Assembly (NCBI GenBank): GCA_036844705.1
Contig: DAIUFH010000037.1
Location: 1 to 20,952, forward strand
From: DAIUFH01 sp036844705
GTDB lineage: Bacteria > Bacillota > Clostridia > Tissierellales > Tissierellaceae
Reading direction: 5' to 3'
DNA: 20,952 bases
Notes under the pieces: generated by a model
Database searches by the model: none
What the model saw: only the letters and a program-made list of their open reading frames with translations
What the model was told of the DNA's origin: nothing
Position numbers and translations under genes: made by a program
Shown: piece after piece, positions 8,885 through 16,256 of the stretch
Layout of the letters: each line of letters begins with the position of its first letter
How positions within the stretch are numbered: position 1 is the stretch's first letter

Positions 8885-9961
8885 ATGAATATTTTAAAGA
8901 GAAGTATTTTAATTATTTTAGCAATTGTAATGACATTATCTATTGTTGGATGTACAACTAAACCAGAGATTGAGACACCGGAAAATTTAGAACCAGTTGA
9001 AGAACCTGAAAATGAAGTTGTAGAAGAACCGAAATTTGAACCAATAGTTATAACAGATCATTTAGGAAGAGAAGTGACTATCGAAGAAAGACCAGAGAGG
9101 ATAGTTAGTGGATATTACATTACTTCATCTATGCTCATAGCATTGGGACTTGAAGATAATGTAGTTGGAATAGAGGCAAAGGCTAATTCTAGACCTATAT
9201 ACTCATTGGCAGCACCACAATTATTAGACCTTCCTAATGTAGGGACTGCTAAGGAATTTAATTTAGAAGGTTGTATAGCTTTAGAACCAGATTTAGTAAT
9301 CCTTCCTATAAAATTAAAGGATTCTGTTAAAAGTCTCGAAGACTTAGGTATTAAAGTTATAGCCGTTAATCCAGAAGATATGGATTTATTAAAAGAAACA
9401 ATTATAATGATAGGAAAAGCAACGGATAACGAGGACAAAGCTAATGAGTTAATAGCTTATTATGATGAAAAGATTAGTGAAATTAATAAGGTAATAGATG
9501 TTGATAATAAAAAGAAAGTTTATCTAGGTGGTAATAGCGATTTTCTATCAACTGCCACAGGAAAAATGTATCAAAATTATATGATAGAAACAGCAGGGGC
9601 TATAAATGTAGCATCTGAAATAGATGATACATATTGGGCTACAATATCCTATGAACAGCTTCTAAACTACAATCCTGATGTAATAATTATAGTGCCTGAA
9701 GCTGATTATACAAAAGAAGATATTTTAAATGATGAGAAATTAGCACCACTAACTGCAGTACAAAATGGTGAAATATATGAGATGCCTGATTCATTTGAAG
9801 CTTGGGATTCACCTGTACCTTCTGGAATATTGGGAACAATGTGGTTGACAAGCATATTGAATGAAGAAAATTATTCATTTGATACTTTTAAGGAAGATGT
9901 AGCTGACTTCTACAATGTATTCTATAATTTTTCAGTAGATAAAGAGTTGATAACTAAATAA
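8885..9961 (+). CDS. ABC importer solute-binding lipoprotein (FecB/BtuF type, class III)
   Basis: This protein would capture the substrate outside the cell membrane and deliver it to the permease encoded next. From the ATG at 8885 (358 aa) the start is a clean lipoprotein signal: MNILKRS, a hydrophobic stretch, then the lipobox SIVGC with Cys23 as the lipidated residue. An acidic, Glu/Pro-rich linker follows. The mature part resembles periplasmic-binding-protein fold III: DHLGREVTIEERPERIV, LGLEDNVVGIE, LEPDLVILP and YNPDVIIIVPEAD. An in-frame ATG at 8861 exists, but the ribosome site AGGGGG (8872-8877) sits 7 nt before 8885, and the longer form would spoil the signal peptide. The stop codon overlaps the next ATG by one base. 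Databases usually call such proteins iron-complex binding; the substrate cannot be read from sequence, and cobalamin, haem, molybdate or tungstate are also possible. Confidence 0.9.
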   Translation: MNILKRSILIILAIVMTLSIVGCTTKPEIETPENLEPVEEPENEVVEEPKFEPIVITDHLGREVTIEERPERIVSGYYITSSMLIALGLEDNVVGIEAKANSRPIYSLAAPQLLDLPNVGTAKEFNLEGCIALEPDLVILPIKLKDSVKSLEDLGIKVIAVNPEDMDLLKETIIMIGKATDNEDKANELIAYYDEKISEINKVIDVDNKKKVYLGGNSDFLSTATGKMYQNYMIETAGAINVASEIDDTYWATISYEQLLNYNPDVIIIVPEADYTKEDILNDEKLAPLTAVQNGEIYEMPDSFEAWDSPVPSGILGTMWLTSILNEENYSFDTFKEDVADFYNVFYNFSVDKELITK

Positions 9962-10944
9962 TGAGCAAAAAAAGTTTTGTTCAACTTTTTTTAGCTATCT
10001 TAATATTACTCACTGTTTCAATAATATCGATAGGGATTGGAAGATACCCTATATCTATTGAAGATATATTTAAAATCATATTTAATGTAGAAGTTGATAC
10101 AACTACAAGGATGGTTTTCTTTGGACTTCGCCTGCCAAGAATAATCATGGCAATAATTGCTGGAATTGGACTTAGTATGGCAGGGAGCGTATATCAAACT
10201 ATCTTTAAAAATCCATTAGCAACACCTGATATTATAGGTGTATCCTCTGGTGCAAACCTAGGAGCTGCTGTGGCTATTATATATTTGTCCGGTGGAACAA
10301 GAACAATAGCTGTAGCTGCTTTTGTAGGAGGAATAATAGCAGTATTTACAGCTATAGGTCTTACTAGATTATCAAATTATGGGGGCATATCTACTTTTGT
10401 CTTAGCAGGAATAGTAATTGGCTCAATAACTGAAGGATTGATAATGATGATGAAGTTCTTTGCAGATCCTGAAAAGCAGCTTGCAGCTATGGAATTTTGG
10501 GCTATGGGTAGCTTTGCTGGAATTACAGAGGATAAGGTAATATCTATAATTCCTTACTTTATTATAGGTATTGCAACACTTATACTTTTAAGATGGCAGA
10601 TTAATATATTGTCATTAAACGATGATGAGGGCAAAAGCTTAGGGATTCCCGTTGAAATGATTAGGTTTGTTGTCATAATAGCTGCAACACTAGTTGTAGC
10701 AAGTATAGTCTCTGTTACAGGACTCATTGCATTTATAGGGCTAATAGCACCGCATATAGGTAGAATGATAACTAAAAGAAATGATTTTTATACAACAATA
10801 TTTAGTGGACTAATAGGCGGAATAATTCTAGTAATAGCAGATTGTTTAGCAAGAAGTTTGTCGTCCAGTGAAATTCCCATAAGTATATTAACTACCTTTA
10901 TCGGAGCACCATTTCTGGCATATTTGATGTCACGGCAAAGATAG
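9961..10944 (+). CDS. ABC importer permease (BtuC/FecCD family)
   Basis: This is an integral membrane subunit of a type II ABC importer, 327 residues, highly hydrophobic with about nine or ten membrane helices. Family marks include GLRLPR (55-60), then NPLATPDIIGVSSGA (84-98), the family's most conserved segment. Near the C-terminus is GLIAPHIGRM (Pro264-His265) in the cytoplasmic coupling region. Its ATG shares one base with the stop codon of the binding protein (TAATG) and has no strong ribosome site of its own, so translation is probably coupled. Because only one permease gene is present, the channel would be a homodimer, as in BtuC2D2. Confidence 0.94.
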   Translation: MSKKSFVQLFLAILILLTVSIISIGIGRYPISIEDIFKIIFNVEVDTTTRMVFFGLRLPRIIMAIIAGIGLSMAGSVYQTIFKNPLATPDIIGVSSGANLGAAVAIIYLSGGTRTIAVAAFVGGIIAVFTAIGLTRLSNYGGISTFVLAGIVIGSITEGLIMMMKFFADPEKQLAAMEFWAMGSFAGITEDKVISIIPYFIIGIATLILLRWQINILSLNDDEGKSLGIPVEMIRFVVIIAATLVVASIVSVTGLIAFIGLIAPHIGRMITKRNDFYTTIFSGLIGGIILVIADCLARSLSSSEIPISILTTFIGAPFLAYLMSRQR

Positions 10945-10954
10945 GAGGCAGTCC

Positions 10955-11728
10955 ATGGGAAAAATGAAAATTGAGCACATAAAAGCAGGCTATAATCAAG
11001 GAATTATAGTTGATGACGTAAGCTTTAATATGGAAACAGGAGATTTTACTGCCCTATTAGGGTTAAATGGTATTGGTAAAACTACGCTTTTAAAAATAAT
11101 TTGTGGATTGATGAAACCAAAGAGCGGACAATGCCTAATAGATGATGTTGATCTAAATAAACTTACGGAAAAAGAAAGAGCCAGACTTATAAGCTTTATG
11201 CCCCAAAGGCATAGTATTATATATGATATAAAGGTATTAGATGTGGTATTGATGGGAATAACTCCTTATCTAAAAGCATTTGATACACCGACAAAGGAGC
11301 ATAGGAATTTGGCCTATGAGGCTCTTAAGAAGATTGGTATGGAGATGTATTCCAATGAAAATTTCCTACATTTAAGTGAAGGTCAAAAACAACTTATAAT
11401 AATATCAAGAAATCTTATGCAGAATTCAGAAATCATGTTATTTGATGAACCTGACAGTGCTCTTGACTTCAATAACAGCCATATGATCTTATCTAAAATA
11501 AGAGAGGTAGTTAAAGAGCAGAATAAAACAGGATTAATTACTCTGCACGATCCAAATATGGCATTAAATTATTGCGATAGAATCATTATACTTAAGGATA
11601 AGAAAATATTCGCAGATTTTTATACAAATGAAGCAAATAGCAAATTTTTGAAAGATATCTTCGATGAAGTCTATGACAATATTGAAGTAATAGAGCATAG
11701 AGGAAGGTATATGATTATAAAGGAATAA
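10955..11728 (+). CDS. ABC importer ATPase (BtuD/FecE family)
   Basis: This is the cytoplasmic ATPase driving the importer, 257 residues. It has Walker A GLNGIGKT (36-43), a Q-loop at Gln84 (FMPQ), the signature LSEGQ (140-144; Glu replaces the commoner Gly), Walker B IMLFDEPD (160-167) and the switch His198 (TLHD). The length and the sequence SGQCLIDDVDLN fit the iron-complex/cobalamin subfamily. The ribosome site AGGAGG (10943-10948) overlaps the permease stop codon and lies 6 nt before the ATG. It is the last gene of the operon, followed at once by a long hairpin. Confidence 0.95.
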   Translation: MGKMKIEHIKAGYNQGIIVDDVSFNMETGDFTALLGLNGIGKTTLLKIICGLMKPKSGQCLIDDVDLNKLTEKERARLISFMPQRHSIIYDIKVLDVVLMGITPYLKAFDTPTKEHRNLAYEALKKIGMEMYSNENFLHLSEGQKQLIIISRNLMQNSEIMLFDEPDSALDFNNSHMILSKIREVVKEQNKTGLITLHDPNMALNYCDRIIILKDKKIFADFYTNEANSKFLKDIFDEVYDNIEVIEHRGRYMIIKE

Positions 11729-11770
11729 GGTATAAGAAAGGAGCTAAATTAGCTCCTTTCTTATACCTTA
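11726..11770 (+). terminator. Long hairpin terminator of the ABC importer operon
   Basis: A 22-bp perfect inverted repeat (11726-11747 and 11749-11770) surrounds a single central base. It starts within the ATPase stop codon TAA. The core GGAGCT/AGCTCC is followed by the U-rich run TTTCTTATACC, as in an intrinsic terminator. The outer part of the stem is AT-rich and continues the pairing. An inverted repeat this long can act on both strands. Confidence 0.75.
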
Positions 11771-11966
11771 GATTTATGCTGATTGAAGAGTATTACGAGT
11801 TTTTAGGTAAAGGTAAATACCGTAAGATTGAATAGTAGTTTAATTATTAGCCTATATTAAAAAGAGTATTTTGGACAACGTATATAAGGAAATAACAAAA
11901 ATGTAAATCTGTAATGTATTTAAAGCATTTATAAGACTAAATAATCTCTTAATTGTAAAAGTACAG

Positions 11967-12000
11967 ACCATCTGATAATATAAAATCAGATGGTAATTTT
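11967..12000 (+). terminator. Orphan terminator-like hairpin upstream of the helicase gene
   Basis: A perfect 10-bp stem (ACCATCTGAT at 11967-11976, ATCAGATGGT at 11985-11994) has an 8-nt loop and is followed by AATTTT. It stands about 48 nt before the helicase start, well away from the importer terminator. It could be a second terminator insulating the helicase, or an attenuator in its leader. The rest of the 11771-12028 gap is AT-rich with no gene I can support; a promoter for the helicase must lie here or just after the hairpin, but none is clear. Confidence 0.5.
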
Positions 12001-12042
12001 ATGTAATATTAATTGTGCAGTATAGCTTAAGGGGTGGGGTTC

Positions 12043-15000
12043 TTGATAAATGGTCTTTATGAAAATATATTAATTCAATCGGTAAAAAATAAACTAGATG
12101 CAGTATATAACAAAACTAGAGTAGTAGATAAAAGTGAATCTGCCAGGGTACTAGCTACTGCATATTATAAAATCTTAAGAGATATCTTAGCTGATAAAGA
12201 CGAAGGTGAAAGATCAGAGTTTGTAAGACAATTAAATGGTTATATTGGAAGTGAGATATTTTGTGAAGAGGATAAGAAATTCATAGAGCTTTTGGCTGTA
12301 CATAATGATGAAACTTACCTTGAACAGTTAGTGTCTAACAGACCTAAAACTTCTATTGCGACTAGTACTCTTTTTACAGGATATACTGGACCTACTCTTG
12401 AAAGTGAGCTAAAAAGAGAAATTAGAACTGCTGATAGGATTGATTTTATTGTGTCATTCATAAAATATAGTGGACTTGTGCTTATTTATGAGGATCTTGT
12501 TGAGTTTACAAAAAATCACAAGCTTAGAGTAATTACCACATCTTATATGGGAGCATCTGATTATAAAGCAATCTTAAAGCTAGCTGAACTCCCGAATACA
12601 GAGGTAAAAGTTTCATATGATACCAATCGGACAAGATTACATGCCAAGGCTTACTATTTTGAAAGAGAGACTGGTTTTAGTACAGCATATATAGGCTCTT
12701 CAAATATTTCAAACCCAGCATTATCAAAGGGACTTGAGTGGAATCTAAAGGTATCAGAATACACTTCAAAAGATGTCGTGGACAGTATTATTAAGACATT
12801 TGAGACCTATTGGAATGATGATGAATTTAGAACCTTTATATCTACCAATGAAGTGGATAATAAAGAACTAAAAGAAGCTCTAAGTCGTAAAGAGAGGGAA
12901 TATAACCAGTATGTTTTCTTTGATTTAAGACCTTATTCACATCAAAAAGAGATTTTAGAGGATCTAAGGGTGGAAAGAGAGGTCTATGGCTCATATAAAA
13001 ATTTAGTAGTAGCTGCAACAGGTACTGGGAAGACGATGATAGCAGCCTTTGACTATAAGAGTCAGATTAAAAATGAAGATAAAAAATTATTATTTCTTGC
13101 ACATAGGAAGGAAATATTACAGCAGAGTATAGAGACATTTAGGAATATTCTTAAAGATCAGAATTTTGGTGAGCTTTGGGTTGATAGAGAGAAGCCCGAA
13201 GTTTTTAATCATGTGTTTGCATCAATTCAAACCCTAAATTCTAATGATAATTATAATAAATTTTCTAAGGATTATTTTGATTATATTGTTATAGATGAAT
13301 CGCATCATAGTGTAGCTTCTTCATACTTAAGGTTATTAAAGTATTATGAGCCTGAAATATTACTAGGGCTTACGGCAACACCTGAAAGAATGGATGGGGA
13401 AAATATATTAGAATACTTTAATAATAGGATAGCTTCCGAAATAAGGCTCGGAGATGCAATAGATAGAAAATTATTGAGTCCATTTAACTACTTTGGTGTG
13501 ACTGACCCAGTGGATCTAAGACATTTACATTGGACTAGGGGTGGATATGAAGTTAGTGAATTGGAGAATGTGTATACTAAATCAAAGCAACGTGTACAGG
13601 TTATATTAGATGCAATGGATAGATACCTAAAGGACATGGTTACATTTAAAGCTATTGGTTTTTGCGTAAGCATAAAGCATGCTAACTATATGGCAAATTC
13701 ATTTAATAAAGTCGGGATAAAATCAGTTGCACTGCATTCAGAGTCTAGCGAGGAGGAAAGGAAACTAGCAAAATCTAGATTACAAAAAGGTGAAATAAAT
13801 TGTATTTTTACTGTTGATCTATTTAATGAAGGAGTAGATATTCCAGATATAGATGTAGTATTGTTTCTAAGGCCTACAGAATCTCTAACGGTATTTATTC
13901 AACAATTAGGAAGAGGATTAAGGTTATCCGAAGGTAAGGATGTCTTAACAGTTCTTGATTTTATAGGACAGGCACATAAAAATTATGATTTTAGCTTTAA
14001 GCTTAGGGCACTTATCGGAAAAACCAATAGAAGAATAGATGAAGAAATAACTGATGAATTTCCTAATATGCCAGCAGGATGTCATATTAAGCTAGAAAAA
14101 GTAGCTCAAAAGTATATTTTAAATAATATTCAGTCAGCAATAATAAATAGAACTAACCTAAAGAACATGATTGTTAATTATAAAAATGTTTTTAATAGTG
14201 AGCTAAATTTAAAAAATTTCTTAGATAATTATGGACTTAACAAGGAACAGTTCTATTCTAAATATAAATTCTATGAGCTTTTAGCAGAGGTTGGTATTAT
14301 TCGGGAATATAGTGTTAATCATGTCAGTGAGTTAAAGAATTCTTTGCGTAGGTTTTCAAGTATAGATTCAAAGAGATTACTTCTATTTGCAAAGAGTATA
14401 TTAATTTCAGATATGAATTTAAATAACCTAAATAAGCCTGAGAAGATAATGTTTGGAATGATCCATTATACACTATGGGGTAAGGAACCAGAAGAAAGCT
14501 ATGAGGATTCACTTAGAACTTTAAAAGAACAGAATAGAGGTATAGTTCAGGAACTCTTAGAAATTATAGAATATAATTTAAGCAAGTTAAAGGTAATAGA
14601 AATTCCTTATGAAGATAGTGATATACCATTAGATATTTACGCTTCTTATAGTATCCAGCAGGTAATGGTGGCTTTTAGAAAAACTAATGAGTCTAACATA
14701 TTTCCTATGCAACAGGGGGTTGTATATGTAAAGGACAAACATACTGATTTGTTTTTTATAACAATTAATAAGAATGAAGAAGATTATTTACCATCAACAA
14801 TGTACAACGATTATGCTATTAATAGTGAGTTGTTTAATTGGGAGTCACAAAGTAGAACAAGTGTTGAAACTCCAACTGGACAAAGATATATTAATGATAG
14901 GAGTAATGATCATAATGTATTATTTTTTGTTAGAGAATCAAATAAGAAATATGGAAAATCAACACCATTTATTTTCCTAGGGAATGCTAAATATGTATCT

Positions 15001-15096
15001 CATAAAGGCAGTAATCCTATTCAAATTGTTTGGAGAATGGATCACCCTATACCAGAGAGAATTATAAGAGAATCAAAGTTGAAGGTTGTTAATTAA
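12043..15096 (+). CDS. PLD-motif/DEAH superfamily 2 helicase with DUF3427-type C-terminus
   Basis: This is a 1017-residue multidomain DNA or RNA helicase of the kind often found beside restriction systems. Residues 120-260 resemble a phospholipase D-like (HKD) nuclease domain: RLHAKAYYF (His200, Lys202) then AYIGSSNIS; only one HxK motif is evident. The SF2 helicase follows: RPYSHQKEIL, Walker A ATGTGKT (325-331), AHRKEIL, IDESHH (417-422), LTATPERMDG, FTVDLFNEGVDIP and motif VI QQLGRGLR (620-627). The remaining 380 residues match the DUF3427-type tail (HTDLFFITINK, RSNDHNVLFFVRES). The start chosen is TTG at 12043, 6-8 nt after AAGGGGTGG; the alternative GTG at 12034 lies inside that ribosome site. 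The stop is 9 bp before a long direct repeat. Its role in phage or plasmid defence is inferred from family and context. Confidence 0.85.
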   Translation: MINGLYENILIQSVKNKLDAVYNKTRVVDKSESARVLATAYYKILRDILADKDEGERSEFVRQLNGYIGSEIFCEEDKKFIELLAVHNDETYLEQLVSNRPKTSIATSTLFTGYTGPTLESELKREIRTADRIDFIVSFIKYSGLVLIYEDLVEFTKNHKLRVITTSYMGASDYKAILKLAELPNTEVKVSYDTNRTRLHAKAYYFERETGFSTAYIGSSNISNPALSKGLEWNLKVSEYTSKDVVDSIIKTFETYWNDDEFRTFISTNEVDNKELKEALSRKEREYNQYVFFDLRPYSHQKEILEDLRVEREVYGSYKNLVVAATGTGKTMIAAFDYKSQIKNEDKKLLFLAHRKEILQQSIETFRNILKDQNFGELWVDREKPEVFNHVFASIQTLNSNDNYNKFSKDYFDYIVIDESHHSVASSYLRLLKYYEPEILLGLTATPERMDGENILEYFNNRIASEIRLGDAIDRKLLSPFNYFGVTDPVDLRHLHWTRGGYEVSELENVYTKSKQRVQVILDAMDRYLKDMVTFKAIGFCVSIKHANYMANSFNKVGIKSVALHSESSEEERKLAKSRLQKGEINCIFTVDLFNEGVDIPDIDVVLFLRPTESLTVFIQQLGRGLRLSEGKDVLTVLDFIGQAHKNYDFSFKLRALIGKTNRRIDEEITDEFPNMPAGCHIKLEKVAQKYILNNIQSAIINRTNLKNMIVNYKNVFNSELNLKNFLDNYGLNKEQFYSKYKFYELLAEVGIIREYSVNHVSELKNSLRRFSSIDSKRLLLFAKSILISDMNLNNLNKPEKIMFGMIHYTLWGKEPEESYEDSLRTLKEQNRGIVQELLEIIEYNLSKLKVIEIPYEDSDIPLDIYASYSIQQVMVAFRKTNESNIFPMQQGVVYVKDKHTDLFFITINKNEEDYLPSTMYNDYAINSELFNWESQSRTSVETPTGQRYINDRSNDHNVLFFVRESNKKYGKSTPFIFLGNAKYVSHKGSNPIQIVWRMDHPIPERIIRESKLKVVN

Positions 15097-15105
15097 CTTC
15101 CCTTC

Positions 15106-15173
15106 TACATTACATTAATATCACTCTAATTACACCTACTTGACTAAGACTAAGTAGGAGTGGAGTAGAAAAT
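15106..15173. repeat. Long direct repeat, left copy, flanking the R-M operon
   Basis: This 68-bp segment recurs at 18527-18594 in the same orientation with one mismatch (G at 15160, A at 18581). It begins 9 bp after the helicase stop. Inside is an inverted repeat CCTACTT/AAGTAGG with a 10-nt spacer, and weaker outer complementarity (CACTC/GAGTG; TTCTAC/GTAGAA). Looser similarity continues to ATAATTACC (15184-15192 and 18615-18623), with a roughly 10-bp length difference, so the original repeat may have been longer. The rest of the 15174-15289 gap shows no gene. Confidence 0.93.
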
Positions 15174-15289
15174 TAATAACTAAATAATTACCAAGATATC
15201 GGAAATAGGGGAGATAATTAGCTCAAAGGAACGTTATTGATTTTTAAATTTTACTAGCTTGTACGCTTAGTACAGAATAGTTCTCATAA

Positions 15290-16210
15290 TTAAGGCTTCC
15301 TAAACACAAATAAATACTCATGTGCTATAAGTAAAAAATTATAATCAATACTTTTCTTATACCAAAATCCTGTAGCTTGGCAATTATGCTGCTCTTTTAT
15401 TATATTTTCCTTAAGTACAAATCCTGCCTTTAGAAATTGCTGCATAACATAAAATCCTAATGGTACCATATGTTTTTTTATTCTGGTATCTCCTATTAGT
15501 ACTGCACAATACTTGTTCCTTTTTAGGATACGAAATAATTCCTTAGCAACTATTAGTATTTCAGCTAAAAAGTCATCTATATCAAGTAAAGATAAATCTC
15601 CTATAATATCTTTACTATATTTAATAATGTTAGCATATGGAGGATGAGCACAGATAAGGTCTATACTTTTATCTTCTATTATATTTAAATGTCTAGAATC
15701 TAAATTATAAATTGTAGGTTCATATTCAATATTTTTATTGAATCTCAAATTTTCTTTAGAAATGTCGATAGCTTTAGGATTTATATCAACTCCAATTCCC
15801 TTTCTTTTCAATAATTTAGTTTCTATCAATGTAGTACCACTCCCAAGGAAGGGATCTAATACTATATCCCCTTCTTTAGAGTATCTAAGTATAAGGTTTC
15901 TTGGTATATAAGGGGACCAATTTCCTCTATATTTACCATTATGGGTAGCCCAATTGCCTCTATCTTTAAAGTTCCATACAGTAGTTGTTTCCATTTTAAA
16001 ATCTTTAGGTTTCCATTCATCAATTGTTGAAGAATTAAATAACTTATAATGTGCTTCAGTCTCCATACATAGATCTAAATTATTACTTATAATATTTTCA
16101 GAAGTATTTAATTCTCTAGAGATGTTGCTTAATGGCATACCAAGATTAGTTATATCAACCGATACATTATATATATCTTCACCTTTAGATAATTTTTTAA
16201 ATAGCTTCAT
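15290..16210 (-). CDS. Site-specific DNA methyltransferase with HPPY motif
   Basis: This is a 306-residue S-adenosylmethionine-dependent DNA methyltransferase, the last gene of the R-M operon. The cofactor-binding motif I is VLDPFLGSGTT (117-127), preceded by a motif X-like segment RGNWSPYIPRNLI (95-107). The catalytic motif IV is AHPPY (188-192), then NIIKYSKD and GDLS. The order, motif I before motif IV, differs from DpnA-like beta-class enzymes, in which motif IV comes first. The (D/N/S)PPY position here is His, seen in some N4-cytosine or N6-adenine methylases, so the modified base is not settled. The start at 16210 follows AAAGGAG at a rather long 12-nt spacing. A 46-bp gap separates it from the endonuclease gene. 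Its role is presumably to protect the host site, perhaps on the strand the first methylase does not modify. Confidence 0.86.
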   Translation of the reverse strand: MKLFKKLSKGEDIYNVSVDITNLGMPLSNISRELNTSENIISNNLDLCMETEAHYKLFNSSTIDEWKPKDFKMETTTVWNFKDRGNWATHNGKYRGNWSPYIPRNLILRYSKEGDIVLDPFLGSGTTLIETKLLKRKGIGVDINPKAIDISKENLRFNKNIEYEPTIYNLDSRHLNIIEDKSIDLICAHPPYANIIKYSKDIIGDLSLLDIDDFLAEILIVAKELFRILKRNKYCAVLIGDTRIKKHMVPLGFYVMQQFLKAGFVLKENIIKEQHNCQATGFWYKKSIDYNFLLIAHEYLFVFRKP

Positions 16211-16256
16211 AAGTCTCTTAATCTCCTTTATTACAAATAACTAAGCTATAGATAAA

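Noticed and set aside
11776..11835. Short frame MLIEEYYEFLGKGKYRKIE after the importer terminator, possibly the tail of a lost gene
   Set aside because: Nineteen codons with no ribosome site, no recognisable family and no upstream remnant; chance is as likely.
15259..15275. Dyad TGTAC-5 nt-GTACA downstream of the HPPY methylase, considered as an R-M operon terminator
   Set aside because: The stem is only 5 bp and the following minus-strand sequence lacks a proper U-run.
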